Below are positions 28,508 to 37,817 of a stretch of 64,000 nucleotides of DNA, piece after piece; position 1 is the first letter of the stretch; each line of letters starts with the position of its first letter. This DNA comes from Synechococcus sp. MIT S9220 (lineage in GTDB: Bacteria; Cyanobacteriota; Cyanobacteriia; PCC-6307; Cyanobiaceae): the NCBI RefSeq assembly GCF_014304815.1, contig NZ_CP047958.1, positions 1,860,001 through 1,924,000 of the forward strand, given 5' to 3'. A model generated the notes under the pieces. That model was not told the origin of the DNA and ran no database searches. It saw nothing but the letters and a program-made list of their open reading frames with translations. The position numbers and the translations under genes are program-made.

Positions 28508-29479
28508 GTGCAGGTCACCTTTCTGGGCACCAGTTCTGGAGTCCCAACCAGAGCCCGCAACGTTTCAGCGGTGGCCGTGCGACTGGCTCAGCGCTCGGAA
28601 CTGTGGTTGTTCGACTGTGGTGAAGGAACCCAGCATCAGTTCCTGCGCAGTGATCTGAGGCTGTCGCAGCTGCGCAGGATCTTCATCACGCACATGCACG
28701 GTGACCACGTTTTCGGTCTTCCAGGCCTGCTGGCCAGTCTTGGCCTGAGCGGCAGCAGTGGTGGGGTGGATCTATACGGACCCGATCCGCTCGAGAGCTA
28801 TCTGGAGGGGGTGTTGCGAACCAGCTCAACCAGGATTGGCTATCCCCTCGAGGTGCACCAGGTCCGCAGTGCCGCTGAAGCGAATCGGATCGTTTTTGAG
28901 GACGCAGATCTCACCGTGCGGGCCACACCGCTGCACCATCGCGTTCCTGCCTATGCCTATCGCGTTGAGGAAAAACCGAAGCCGGGCCGCTTTGACATCA
29001 AAAAAGCACAGGAGTTGGCGATCCCCCCCGGGCCGGTTTATGCCTCCCTGAAGCGGGGGGAAACCGTCACCCTGGAGGATGGACGGCGGATCGACGGCAG
29101 AACGCTGTGCGGGCCGGAAAGAGCCGGAGCAAGCTTTGTTTACTGCACGGACACCGTGTTCTGCGAAGCAGCCGTGAGCCTGGCGAAGGGTGCAGACCTG
29201 CTCATTCACGAATCCACCTTTTCCCATGCGGAGGCCGACATGGCCTTCCAGCGTCAGCACTCCACCAGCACGATGGCAGCCCAGACCGCGGCTGAAGCGG
29301 GTGTCGGCCAACTTGTGCTCACCCATCTCAGCCCCCGATATGCGCCTGGAAACGCAGTGACAGCAGACGATCTACTGGCAGAAGCCAAAGCAATTTTCCC
29401 GAACACGGTCTTAGCGAAAGACTTCCTCTGCCTCGATGTGACCGCTTCATCACAAACTACATGCTGCAACAGTTCGTGA
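28508..29479 (+). CDS. rnz: Ribonuclease Z
   Basis: Endonuclease that matures tRNA 3' ends. The 323-residue beta-lactamase-fold protein has [18 protein letters not shown], the zinc motif [13 protein letters not shown] (HxHxDH), later ligands HESTFSH and LTHLSPRY, and the exosite region typical of bacterial RNase Z. It starts with GTG at 28508. It is divergent from the SpoIID-like gene and precedes psbV on the same strand by 87 bases. Confidence 0.96.
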   Translation: MQVTFLGTSSGVPTRARNVSAVAVRLAQRSELWLFDCGEGTQHQFLRSDLRLSQLRRIFITHMHGDHVFGLPGLLASLGLSGSSGGVDLYGPDPLESYLEGVLRTSSTRIGYPLEVHQVRSAAEANRIVFEDADLTVRATPLHHRVPAYAYRVEEKPKPGRFDIKKAQELAIPPGPVYASLKRGETVTLEDGRRIDGRTLCGPERAGASFVYCTDTVFCEAAVSLAKGADLLIHESTFSHAEADMAFQRQHSTSTMAAQTAAEAGVGQLVLTHLSPRYAPGNAVTADDLLAEAKAIFPNTVLAKDFLCLDVTASSQTTCCNSS

Positions 29480-29566
29480 TCGGTGGAGCCTGAACAGCGT
29501 CACTTTGATACTGCAGCGTGATACAAGAGCTTGGTGCGCTGTATCCATCAGTCTCTGGCATCCTTC

Positions 29567-30079
29567 ATGGTTCCTTTTCTCTCCAACCTGCGACAGTCGC
29601 TGAGCCGACTGCTGATCGTCCTGCCGGTGCTGGCTGTCTTGTGGATCAGCTCCCCCGCTCAGGCCGCCCAGTGGGATGCCGAGACACTGACCGTTCCTTC
29701 CGACCCTGAAGGCACCGCAGTGACCTTCAGCGAACAGCAGGTCAAGGCGGGACGCAAAGTGTTCAACACCAGCTGCGGCACATGCCATGCCGGCGGCATC
29801 ACCAAGACCAACCAAAACGTTGGCCTCGATCCTGAGACCCTGGCATTGGCCACACCATCGCGCGACAACATCGCCGCGCTGGTGGACTACATGCAGGACC
29901 CCACCTCCTACGACGGCGAGTACAGCATTGCCGATCTTCACCCCAGCATGCGCAGCCGTGACCTTTATCCGGCGATGCGTGATCTCACCGATGAAGATCT
30001 AGAGCTGATGTCGGCCTACATCCTCGTAGCACCGAAAGTTCTCGGCCAGGAATGGGGCGGCGGCAAGATTTACTTCTGA
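29567..30079 (+). CDS. psbV: Photosystem II cytochrome c550
   Basis: Extrinsic lumenal heme protein that stabilises the oxygen-evolving Mn cluster. After a signal peptide (about 33 residues ending SSPAQA), the mature protein begins AQWDAETLTVP. The heme site is NTSCGTCHAGGITKTNQNVG (CxxCH) and the distal ligand lies in DLHPSMRSRD. It ends GGGKIYF as in other PsbV. ATG at 29567 gives 170 residues; TTG at 29531 is upstream but less likely. A perfect hairpin follows 9 bases after the stop. Confidence 0.97.
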   Translation: MVPFLSNLRQSLSRLLIVLPVLAVLWISSPAQAAQWDAETLTVPSDPEGTAVTFSEQQVKAGRKVFNTSCGTCHAGGITKTNQNVGLDPETLALATPSRDNIAALVDYMQDPTSYDGEYSIADLHPSMRSRDLYPAMRDLTDEDLELMSAYILVAPKVLGQEWGGGKIYF

Positions 30080-30087
30080 TTCACATG

Positions 30088-30115
30088 GATCGATCCGGTC
30101 AACGCCGGATCGATC
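30088..30115 (+). terminator. Hairpin downstream of psbV
   Basis: Perfect 11-bp stem GATCGATCCGG (30088-30098) and CCGGATCGATC (30105-30115) around a 6-base loop, starting 9 bases after the psbV stop. There is no T-run after it, so it may protect the psbV mRNA 3' end rather than act as a classic intrinsic terminator. Confidence 0.5.
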
Positions 30116-30145
30116 AACTGAACTGATTGGACAACATGTGGGCCT

Positions 30146-30532
30146 TCAGGGCGCAAGATTGCCCGGATCCATGGATCTAGGTCGACGGCTGTACCACCAC
30201 TCCTGCATCTCAGCCGTGAAGCGCATGGGGAAAAGAGTGAGCACAGTGACCGTTGGTCTCGATCCAGGCTGAAGCAGTTCAACGGAATAAGACGGGCAAC
30301 GACGCGAACCGAGATCAGCAACAAAGCGACGGCCCACACGGCGCCAGCTTGGCTCCTTGCTGCGCCATGCCAGCCGACAACAGGGCCAGGGAAGTTCTTC
30401 GCGGTCGTAGAGACGGCAGCAAGGCCCAATCACTCGAAAGCTGTACTGGCCTCCAGGACTGGTGTGAACCGATCCATGATCAAGCAACCGTTCCACCTCA
30501 GGTCTCAGCGGTGCAGCGGGAACGGCGGTCAT
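30146..30532 (-). CDS. Hypothetical protein with two Cys-Cys pairs
   Basis: About 128 residues from ATG 30532 (the frame is open to 30595, with GTG alternatives). It has VIGPCCRLYDREELPWPCCR, two CC pairs 15 residues apart, and a third Cys in SRRCPSYSVE, which could be a metal or redox site but matches no family I know. The C-terminal half is rich in Arg, Pro and Trp. It lies downstream of petF on the same strand, after the petF terminator. Confidence 0.5.
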   Translation of the reverse strand: MTAVPAAPLRPEVERLLDHGSVHTSPGGQYSFRVIGPCCRLYDREELPWPCCRLAWRSKEPSWRRVGRRFVADLGSRRCPSYSVELLQPGSRPTVTVLTLFPMRFTAEMQEWWYSRRPRSMDPGNLAP

Positions 30533-30566
30533 CGGCAAGAGAGCCACGTGGCACCACACTGACAGC

Positions 30567-30593
30567 AAAAAGCCACCCCCGCGGGGAGGTGGC
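30567..30593 (-). terminator. Intrinsic terminator of petF
   Basis: On the minus strand the stem GCCACC...GGTGGC with a G+C-rich inner part (30572-30593) is followed by TTTTT (30571-30567). It lies 43 bases after the petF stop and should end that transcript. Confidence 0.75.
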
Positions 30594-30636
30594 AATGAAC
30601 CCTGTCGTCAGGACTTGGGATCAAAAGTCCTGAAGC

Positions 30637-30936
30637 TCAGTAGAGCTCTTCCTCAGCATGGGTCTTGATGGTGCAGTCGGAGGTGGGGTAGGCCACGCAA
30701 GTCAGCACGAATCCTGCTTCGATCTGATCGTCGTCAAGGAAGCTCTGGTCGGACTGATCAACAGTTCCCGAGGTGATCTTGCCTGCACAGGTGGAGCAGG
30801 CACCCGCACGGCAGGAATAAGGCAGGTCAATGCCTTGCTCTTCAGCGGCATCGAGGATGTACTGATCGTCGGGAACCTCAATGGTCTTGTTGAGACCCTC
30901 GCTTTCGGCGACCAGGGTGACCTTGTAAGAAGCCAT
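30637..30936 (-). CDS. petF: Plant-type [2Fe-2S] ferredoxin I
   Basis: Main soluble electron carrier from photosystem I to FNR, nitrite reductase and other enzymes. The 99-residue protein begins [20 protein letters not shown], carries cluster ligands in [13 protein letters not shown] and FVLTCVAYP, and ends HAEEELY as photosynthetic ferredoxins do. ATG at 30936 is used; a longer frame from 30990 is not needed. The 150 bases upstream should hold its own promoter, and a clean terminator follows. Confidence 0.97.
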   Translation of the reverse strand: MASYKVTLVAESEGLNKTIEVPDDQYILDAAEEQGIDLPYSCRAGACSTCAGKITSGTVDQSDQSFLDDDQIEAGFVLTCVAYPTSDCTIKTHAEEELY

Positions 30937-31086
30937 GGATAGAGTGAATTTGCAGAGGCTCGTAACAAACGAGCCTGCCGGACTGATCATTTCTACATCG
31001 TCTGGGCGTCAAGGCACACGCTTGAATGCCTGTTTCGGTGTAAGGCCAATCAAAACAGAAGAATTTATAAGGCTCGCTTATCAAGG

Positions 31087-31971
31087 CTAGCGCCGAATCT
31101 CGAGCAAGCCCCATCGACCTTGCTCGGCAAGCGGCTCAACCGACCAGCCCAGGCTCCCCAGCACTTCTGTGAGCCTCGGTGCCTGTTCCACCAGCAGGCC
31201 ACTCAGCAGCCCCCGCCCCCCAGGCCGGAGCACCGATTGAAAGTGAGGAGCAAGAGCCTCAATCACGGGAGCAAGGATGTTGCAGAGAAGCAAATCTGCA
31301 GGCTGACCCTCAAGCAGCGTCGCCAGCACCTCTACCGACCCCTGGCTCACCCTGAGCGCATCCACAGAACGGCCATTCAAAACTGCGTTGTCGGTCGTTG
31401 CTCTGACAGCCAGGGAATCGGTGTCGACAGACAGTACTTGACGAGCCCCAAGCCCGAGTGCCGCAAGTCCAAGCACTCCACTTCCGCAACCCAGATCCGC
31501 AACCCTCAATCCTGCGGGGGGCTGTTGCTCAAGCGCTTCAAGGCAGAGGCGGGTGGTGGGATGACTGCCGGTCCCGAATGCACTGCCTGGATCCATCTTC
31601 AAGACAAGCCTTTGAGCATGCTCGATAGGCACATCAAGCCAGGCCGGCAGGATGAGCAGCCTCTCACCCACAGGGTCTGGCTGCCAGTGCTGTTTCCAGC
31701 TGAGACTCCAGTCTTCATCAGCCAGTTCATCCCAAACCGGCTGAGCCAGAGCGAGGCCGAAGGTTTCAGCCAGAGGGATCAGGCTGCTGATTAGCTCAGA
31801 TCGCTGGTCTTCAGGCCATTCATGGGCCGGCAACCAGGCCAGAAGAGTGCGTTGATCAGGCGTCTCAGGTGCATGTTGTGTGGCCACCCGGTGTACACCG
31901 AGAACGTTCAGCTTCCAGAGAAGCGACTCCTCCAGCTCAGTCTGAACCGGCAGAGACAAACGCCACCACAT
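31087..31971 (-). CDS. prmA: Ribosomal protein L11 methyltransferase
   Basis: Methylates L11 with SAM. In 294 residues the SAM motif is RVADLGCGSGVLGLAALGLG, preceded by DPGSAFGTGSHPTTRLCLEA, the PrmA substrate signature, and followed by LLLCNILAPVIEALAP (NPPY-type motif as N-I-L). The ATG at 31971 overlaps the serA stop (TGATG). The serA-prmA pair is coupled. Confidence 0.94.
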   Translation of the reverse strand: MWWRLSLPVQTELEESLLWKLNVLGVHRVATQHAPETPDQRTLLAWLPAHEWPEDQRSELISSLIPLAETFGLALAQPVWDELADEDWSLSWKQHWQPDPVGERLLILPAWLDVPIEHAQRLVLKMDPGSAFGTGSHPTTRLCLEALEQQPPAGLRVADLGCGSGVLGLAALGLGARQVLSVDTDSLAVRATTDNAVLNGRSVDALRVSQGSVEVLATLLEGQPADLLLCNILAPVIEALAPHFQSVLRPGGRGLLSGLLVEQAPRLTEVLGSLGWSVEPLAEQGRWGLLEIRR

Positions 31972-33557
31972 CACAGCGTGACGGGATGGGCTTCCTGAAT
32001 CCCGTTGATGCCGTTGATGGTGGCCAGAAGCGCAGGCGGAATCGGGTCATCAATACTGAGCACCATCACGGCGTCTCCCCTCACAATCCTCCGCCCCACC
32101 TGCATTGAGGCGATGTTCACGTTGTGTTCACCCAGAAGCGATCCGAGATGGCCAATGATTCCAGGCATATCCCGATGGCGGGTGAACAACATGTGTCGGC
32201 TCGGCGGCACATTCACCGGGAATTCGTCGATGGTGGTGACCCGCAGTTCACCATCCGCGAATACCGCACCGGTCACACTGTGACCACCCTGTCCACCGCG
32301 GGTGGTGAGCTGCAAGGACCCCCCCGCAAAATCGCGGCTGGCATCGTCCTTAACCTCCAGCACGTGAATGCCGCGCCCCTTGGCCTCGAGAGAGGCATTG
32401 ACGTAGTTGATGCGCTCTCCGAGAGCGCTGGTGAGCAGTCCCTTGAGTGCTGCCACCACAAGGGGCTGGGAGGGATGGTTTGCGAACTCACCCTGAAGAC
32501 GCACCTCCAGTTCCTGCACCTGGCCACCGCTCAGCTGACTCACGAGTAGGCCGAGGGTTTCGGCGAGCTGCAGATGGGGTTTGAGGCGCTCCATGATCTC
32601 GGCGCTGAGACCTGGAATATTGACGGCACTGCGAGCTGGGAGTCCAAGCAGCACATCGCGGATCTGCTCAGCCACATCGGTGGCCACATTTTCCTGGGCT
32701 TCCTCGGTGGAAGCCCCGAGGTGAGGCGTCAACACCAGCCCGCGCTCGACTGCACGCAGTGGAGAGTCCTGGTCCAAAGGCTCAGAGGCGAAGACATCCA
32801 AACCGGCACCGGCAATCACACCGTTATCAATGGCTTCGGCGATGGCAGCCTCATCAACAATGCCTCCCCGAGCACAGTTCACGATCCTGGCCGTCGATTT
32901 CATTGAGCGGAGCAGTTCCGCATTCACGAGATTTTCGGTATCGGGCGTTCTGGGAATGTGCAGCGTGATGTAGTCGGCCTGACGGAACAGATCCTCCAGG
33001 GTCGTGAGTCGAACCTGCATCTGCTGAGCCCGGTCAGCGGAGATGAAGGGATCGAACGCGATCACCTCCATCCCCATCGCCTTGGCAACCTTGGCGACGT
33101 GTGAGCCGATTTTGCCCAGACCCACAACCCCAAGAACCTTTTTGTAGAGCTCATTGCCCACATATTTCTTGCGGTCCCAGGCACCGGCTCGCATCGATGC
33201 ATGCGCCTGAGGCACGTGGCGAGACAGAGACAACAACAAGGCCAGGGCATGCTCCGCAGCCGCGATCGTGTTGCCCTCGGGTGAATTCACAACCAGCACA
33301 CCTCTCTGGGTGGCGGCAGGAACGTCAACGTTGTCGACCCCCACGCCTGCCCGACCAATGATGCGCAGACGGTCCGCCGCCTCGATCACATCGGCAGTGA
33401 CCTGAGTGCCCGATCGAATCATCAGAGCGTCATAGTCACCGATGATTGACTTGAGCTCGTCCTGAGACAGGCCTGTCCGCTGGTCCACCTGGGCAACCTG
33501 CCCGAGGATGTCGATCCCAGCCTGATCAATGGGGTCTGAAACAAGAACTTTGGTCAT
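31971..33557 (-). CDS. serA: D-3-phosphoglycerate dehydrogenase
   Basis: First step of serine synthesis from 3-phosphoglycerate. The long form (528 residues): NAD-binding VGLGKIGSHVAKVAKAMG, the catalytic Arg in NCARGGIVDE, Glu in ASEPL, and His in LTPHLGAST; then the ASB domain and a C-terminal ACT domain from about 455 (RDMPGIIGHLGSLLGEHNVN) that usually senses serine. It is the first gene of the serA-prmA unit. Confidence 0.97.
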   Translation of the reverse strand: MTKVLVSDPIDQAGIDILGQVAQVDQRTGLSQDELKSIIGDYDALMIRSGTQVTADVIEAADRLRIIGRAGVGVDNVDVPAATQRGVLVVNSPEGNTIAAAEHALALLLSLSRHVPQAHASMRAGAWDRKKYVGNELYKKVLGVVGLGKIGSHVAKVAKAMGMEVIAFDPFISADRAQQMQVRLTTLEDLFRQADYITLHIPRTPDTENLVNAELLRSMKSTARIVNCARGGIVDEAAIAEAIDNGVIAGAGLDVFASEPLDQDSPLRAVERGLVLTPHLGASTEEAQENVATDVAEQIRDVLLGLPARSAVNIPGLSAEIMERLKPHLQLAETLGLLVSQLSGGQVQELEVRLQGEFANHPSQPLVVAALKGLLTSALGERINYVNASLEAKGRGIHVLEVKDDASRDFAGGSLQLTTRGGQGGHSVTGAVFADGELRVTTIDEFPVNVPPSRHMLFTRHRDMPGIIGHLGSLLGEHNVNIASMQVGRRIVRGDAVMVLSIDDPIPPALLATINGINGIQEAHPVTL

Positions 33558-33678
33558 CCAGCGGCGGAGAGAAAGCCGTTCAGAAGTTTAGAGATCGGTC
33601 CGAACATCACTGCTGGACAGGGAGATTGACGTGCTCCGAAGCCAAGCTTCCCCCTGAAGTCCTGAACTTCCGTGGAGA

Positions 33679-34236
33679 ATGGCTGTCCGCACCGCTCCGC
33701 TTATGCCTGTCTGCGTCCTGGTGCTCAAAGAACGCGCCGCCGCCGAGACTCTTGTCCAGGACCTTGAAGAGTCCGGTAAACCGCTCATCCGAGTTGTGCT
33801 GGTCGCGCCGGAAGCGGCTGAAGGGACTGAAGCGGGCCGCCTCAAGGCGGAGCAGATTGAACAGGTCGATCTGCTGAACCCGAGCATGGCCCGCAGCCGC
33901 CGCCAGCGTTCCATGTCTCGTTGGTTGATGCCCTTCGGCTTCATGGCTGGGCTGACCTTCACTCAGATCACCACGCTCGATACCTTTGCGCGCTTCGGTG
34001 CTGTTGGAGAAGCACTGATCGGCGGCCTGCTCGGCATGGGGTCAGGATTGATGGGGAGCTACGCCGCGGCAGCAAGTGTTCCCTCCGACAATGAGGACGG
34101 AGTCCGGATCCTGCGCAACCGGCATAACGAGCGGTTCTGGTTGCTGCTGCTCGAGACCCCAGCAGGGATTGAAGTTCCCTGGCAACTCGTTCAGAAAGTT
34201 CGTCCTCAGCAAGTGGTCCGCCTGAGTGAGCTGTGA
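33679..34236 (+). CDS. Cyanobacterial membrane protein of unknown function
   Basis: A 185-residue protein. The N-terminal 65 residues look soluble (VCVLVLKERAAAETLVQDLE, like a cytoplasmic alpha/beta segment) and are followed by a hydrophobic hairpin, LMPFGFMAGLTFTQITTL and ALIGGLLGMGSGLMGSYAAA (about 78-125), then a soluble tail. ATG at 33679 is used, with a second ATG at 33703. Its stop overlaps the next gene start by 4 bases (GTGA), so it is coupled to the S4-domain protein. Confidence 0.65.
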   Translation: MAVRTAPLMPVCVLVLKERAAAETLVQDLEESGKPLIRVVLVAPEAAEGTEAGRLKAEQIEQVDLLNPSMARSRRQRSMSRWLMPFGFMAGLTFTQITTLDTFARFGAVGEALIGGLLGMGSGLMGSYAAAASVPSDNEDGVRILRNRHNERFWLLLLETPAGIEVPWQLVQKVRPQQVVRLSEL

Positions 34237-35012
34237 GTCTTCCCCGTGAGACGTTGATCGAAGGGCTCGCTGAGCCAGAGGCCATGCATCGCCTGATCGA
34301 ACGGGCGGAAGACGTGCTGCGCACCTGGCAACCGAGCTGGAGCAGCTTTTTAAGCGGACCTGAACTGGAGGACTCGCGCCGCCTCGAATCGCTCACTGAA
34401 CTGCGAGTGGTCCGCGACGGTGGAAGACCAGGCACCGAACGCTGTCGTCTCCAGCTCAGTCGCAGCGATCAGGAACTGCCACTTGAACCGACTCCAATCT
34501 CTGGATTGAGGCTTGAGGGCAATTTCCTGTTTGATCGGGCTGAACCGCAAGACATGCGCCAGGCCCTGATGGATCTTGGTGTGAAAGCTGATGAACTTGG
34601 CGATCTCTGGCTTCGGGGAGATCGTGGCGCCCAGGCCGTCTGCACACCAGAGGCCGCACTTCATCTCAACGGCCTGACCGGACAAGTGCGCGACGTCATG
34701 CTGACCGTAGAGGCGGTGAGCATCGACGGCTTGCAATGGCCCGCCCAAAGACTGCCAAAGCAATTGACCAGCGTGGAGGCATCCTGCCGCCTGGATGCCA
34801 TCGCCTCAGCGGGTTTCGGACTGTCACGCTCCAAGGTGATTCGTCAGATCAAGGATGGAAAGCTGCGGCTCAACTGGCATCCCGTCCGGCAGGCGAGTCG
34901 TGAGCTGAAAGTCGGCGACCGACTCCAGCTTCAGGACCGTGGAAGCGTGGAGGTTTTAAATCTCGAAACCACCAAACGCGATCGCTGGCGAGTGGAGATG
35001 CTGCGCCGGTGA
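34233..35012 (+). CDS. Photosystem II S4-domain protein
   Basis: A 259-residue protein of the cyanobacterial/plant PSII S4-domain family (TIGR03069-like). The S4 RNA-binding domain is near residues 185-235: DAIASAGFGLSRSKVIRQIK and GDRLQLQDRG. The N-terminal half is specific to the family. Its link to photosystem II rests on homologues found with PSII preparations; the sequence itself supports only RNA binding. Start GTG at 34233 overlaps the stop upstream. Confidence 0.82.
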   Translation: MSLPRETLIEGLAEPEAMHRLIERAEDVLRTWQPSWSSFLSGPELEDSRRLESLTELRVVRDGGRPGTERCRLQLSRSDQELPLEPTPISGLRLEGNFLFDRAEPQDMRQALMDLGVKADELGDLWLRGDRGAQAVCTPEAALHLNGLTGQVRDVMLTVEAVSIDGLQWPAQRLPKQLTSVEASCRLDAIASAGFGLSRSKVIRQIKDGKLRLNWHPVRQASRELKVGDRLQLQDRGSVEVLNLETTKRDRWRVEMLRR

Positions 35013-35085
35013 GCTGCTAACTTCAGTCGCATCCGGTTGGCAAGCGCTCAACCGTCACCGCAGATCCTCTGAAGGGTGAAAATGC

Positions 35086-35157
35086 GGGCGATTAGCTCAG
35101 AGGTAGAGCACTACCTTGACACGGTAGGAGTCACTGGTTCGATTCCAGTATCGCCCA
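35086..35157 (+). tRNA. tRNA-Val (anticodon GAC)
   Basis: A 72-base cloverleaf. Acceptor stem GGGCGAT/ATCGCCC, D-arm GCTC/GAGC, anticodon stem CTACC/GGTAG with loop TTGACAC (anticodon GAC, reading GUC and GUU), T-arm ACTGG/CCAGT with TTCGATT. Discriminator A is present; CCA is not encoded. It lies 28 bases before murD on the same strand. Confidence 0.97.
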
Positions 35158-35185
35158 CTTCCCTCGTGAGCAGAGAACGAAAAGC

Positions 35186-36574
35186 ATGACCTTGAGTGTC
35201 GTGGTCGGACTCGGACGCTCTGGAATCGGGGCAGCCCGTCTTCTCAAGGCCCAGGGATCTGAGGTGGTGGTTCTCGAGAAAGCTGAGAACGACGCTTGCA
35301 CGCGAAAATCCGCGGAGCTCAGACAGCAGGGCATTGATGTCCAGCTCGGACAACCTCTGGAGATCTCCAGTTTCGAGCCCTGGCTCGATGAGATCGATCA
35401 GGTAGTGATCAGTCCTGGCATCGCCTGGACTCATCCAACTCTCGAGGCGTTACGAACCCGGGGAGTTCCAGTGAAGGGAGAAATGGCTCTGGCCTGGGAG
35501 ACCCTCAAAAAACATCCCTGGATTGGCATCACCGGTACCAATGGGAAGACCACCGTGACCCATCTCCTCCACCACGTGCTCAAGCATGGGGGGTTAAAGG
35601 CTCCTATGGCCGGGAATGTGGGGTATTCCGCCGCAGAACTGGCTCTGGGTTGCCTTGAAGGCTCCAGCCCTCTGCCCGACTGGGTGGTCATGGAGATGAG
35701 CAGCTATCAGATTGAAGCGGCCAACGACATCGCTCCGCGCATCGGGATCTGGACGACGCTGACCCCTGACCACCTGGAGCGACATGGATCGTTAGACGCC
35801 TATCGAGCGATCAAGCGCGGACTGCTTGAACGGTCCCAGCTGGCAATTCTCAATGGCGATGACCCTGATATCAGCCGAACTCGCGGCGGCTGGGGAGAAA
35901 CCCAAGTGAGCTGGGTCAGCACCGGCCAGAGGTGCTCAGACAGCGCCAGCGATCGGTTGAACTTGAGTGATGACGGCTGGGTCTGCGCAGGAGAGCGAAA
36001 GCTCTTCTGCGCCAATGCTCTCGCCATGCCTGGAAAGCACAACCTTCAGAACATGCTTTTGGTTACTGCAGCGGCTCTCGAGGCTGGGTTACCCCCGGAA
36101 ACCATTGAATCAGCGTTGCGCTGCTTCGATGGGGTTCCCCATCGACTCGAATCGCTTGGAACCGTTCAAGGCGTTGCTGTTTTCAACGACAGCAAGGCAA
36201 CCAACTACGACGCAGCTGCCGTGGGTCTGCAGTCCGTACCCAATCCGGTCGTGTTGCTAGCAGGAGGTCAGACCAAGCAAGGCGACGCTGAGCATTGGCT
36301 GCAACTTCTGAAGGAGCGCAGCAGCGCTGTTGTGCTGTTTGGCGCCGGAGCAGACGAGCTGCGCGGCCTGATCGAAGCATCTGCCTTCCCCGGTACTGTC
36401 AGCACGCATCGAGACCTGGATGAGGCTGTTCCGCACGCTCTGGAACTAGCCCGACAGCAGCAGGCTGCAAGCCTTCTGTTGTCGCCTGCATGCGCCAGCT
36501 TTGATCAGTACTCCGATTTTGAAGCTCGTGGCAATCACTTCCGGAAGCTGATCGAAACGAATCGATCAACCTAG
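35186..36574 (+). CDS. murD: UDP-N-acetylmuramoylalanine-D-glutamate ligase
   Basis: Adds D-Glu to the peptidoglycan precursor. The 462-residue protein has the N-terminal VVVGLGRSGIGAARLL, the ATP loop WIGITGTNGKTTVTHL (about 113-127), and the C-terminal ligase region FNDSKATNYDAAAVGLQ, typical of MurD. The last helix ends LLSPACASFDQYSDFEARG. It is the only mur gene in the window. Confidence 0.96.
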   Translation: MTLSVVVGLGRSGIGAARLLKAQGSEVVVLEKAENDACTRKSAELRQQGIDVQLGQPLEISSFEPWLDEIDQVVISPGIAWTHPTLEALRTRGVPVKGEMALAWETLKKHPWIGITGTNGKTTVTHLLHHVLKHGGLKAPMAGNVGYSAAELALGCLEGSSPLPDWVVMEMSSYQIEAANDIAPRIGIWTTLTPDHLERHGSLDAYRAIKRGLLERSQLAILNGDDPDISRTRGGWGETQVSWVSTGQRCSDSASDRLNLSDDGWVCAGERKLFCANALAMPGKHNLQNMLLVTAAALEAGLPPETIESALRCFDGVPHRLESLGTVQGVAVFNDSKATNYDAAAVGLQSVPNPVVLLAGGQTKQGDAEHWLQLLKERSSAVVLFGAGADELRGLIEASAFPGTVSTHRDLDEAVPHALELARQQQAASLLLSPACASFDQYSDFEARGNHFRKLIETNRST

Positions 36575-36598
36575 TCTGGGAAAAATTTTGTAGAACGC

Positions 36599-37060
36599 GT
36601 GGCCTACTGGCTGATGAAAAGTGAACCCGATGTTTACGGGATTCATCATCTTGAGCAGGAGCAGACAACTCTCTGGGACGGGATTCGCAATTACCAGGCG
36701 CGTAATTTCATGCGCACGATGGCTGTTGGCGATCAGGCCTTCTTCTATCACTCCAATTGCAAGCCCCCTGGGATCATCGGCCTGATGGAGGTGACGGAAA
36801 CAGGACTGGTAGATCCCACTCAATTCGATCCATCATCGAAATATCACGACCCTGCGTCGAAACCCGAGGCACCACGCTGGGACTGCGTGCGGCTGGCCTA
36901 TCGAGGCAGATTTCAAGACATCTTGAGTCTTGAGGACTTGCGTCAGTCCTATCAACCAGAAGAACTAGCCGTCGTTCGACGAGGCAATCGACTGTCGATT
37001 CTTCCTGTGGATGACCGAATCGCCCAAGACCTCCTCAAGCGACTTGGCTCAATTCAATGA
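36599..37060 (+). CDS. EVE-domain protein
   Basis: A 153-residue EVE-domain protein (PUA-like fold, close to human THYN1). It opens with YWLMKSEPDVYGIHHL and contains DGIRNYQARNFMRTM and DQAFFYHSNCKPPGIIGLMEV, the pocket that in related proteins reads modified bases in RNA or DNA. Start GTG at 36599. Its last 50 bases overlap the next gene in another frame. The ligand here is unknown. Confidence 0.85.
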   Translation: MAYWLMKSEPDVYGIHHLEQEQTTLWDGIRNYQARNFMRTMAVGDQAFFYHSNCKPPGIIGLMEVTETGLVDPTQFDPSSKYHDPASKPEAPRWDCVRLAYRGRFQDILSLEDLRQSYQPEELAVVRRGNRLSILPVDDRIAQDLLKRLGSIQ

Positions 37061-37817
37061 ACCAAGGGAACATCGCCTGACAGAGCGAATTCCTCTCACA
37101 ACAATCATTCCCAGAGCCTGGGTCGGTTTCGGCCAGGCTCCCTGGCGCTTTGTGGGCCTCACAGCTCTGATGCTGATCACTGTCACAGGACTGAGTTTGA
37201 TCTCTAAGGATCTTCAGCAGGGAGATGGCTGGTGGCAGACAACCATCAGCGATGCGCTCTTTCTTACAACGATTCCTACGACTCTCCTAGCAGTTGTTGC
37301 CTTGCTGCGCCTGGCCGACCAACTGCTTCCTTCGATCCAAACGGCAAAACAGGAGAAGCCTGCCCAGGAGCGTCAACAACTGCGATGGATCTTCCGGCAA
37401 ACAGCCGCCCTAGTGCTACTGGAAGGGGTGATCCTGATCGGAGGCCTGAATTCCATCAGGATCATCGGCGCACTGATTGCCAGGCAGAGCGGCGCGCTCT
37501 CGACTCTGGTTCTGATCGCTGGAGCACTTGCACTGAGCCTCTGGACCCTGAGCCAGATCCTGGCCCTTCCTCTTCTGATCCATCACGGTCATCGTCCACT
37601 GGCAGCGATGGAACATAGTCGCCGGCTGGTTCAGACCAATCGGCTGAAAGTTCTGGCGCTGCTTGGTCTACTGATCGGGGTCAACCTGATTGGCCTGATG
37701 GGAGCCTTCATCGGCCTGCTACTGAGTCTCCCGTTCAGCGCCTTACTGCTGATGGCAAGTTGCCGGACTCAGACGCCCTGGGTCAGGGATTCTCGACGGA
37801 ACATGTTGCCCACATAA
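37011..37817 (+). CDS. Multi-pass membrane protein of unknown function
   Basis: A 268-residue protein with about six membrane segments, for example residues 45-63, 81-100, 130-148, 158-178, 215-240. After an N-terminal cytosolic stretch come LMLITVTGLSLIS and pairs of long hydrophobic helices, ending in a basic tail. No transporter motif is seen. The start at ATG 37011 overlaps the EVE gene by 50 bases; a TTG at 37044 would shorten that overlap. Its end overlaps the convergent DUF2811 gene by 49 bases. Confidence 0.65.
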   Translation: MTESPKTSSSDLAQFNEPREHRLTERIPLTTIIPRAWVGFGQAPWRFVGLTALMLITVTGLSLISKDLQQGDGWWQTTISDALFLTTIPTTLLAVVALLRLADQLLPSIQTAKQEKPAQERQQLRWIFRQTAALVLLEGVILIGGLNSIRIIGALIARQSGALSTLVLIAGALALSLWTLSQILALPLLIHHGHRPLAAMEHSRRLVQTNRLKVLALLGLLIGVNLIGLMGAFIGLLLSLPFSALLLMASCRTQTPWVRDSRRNMLPT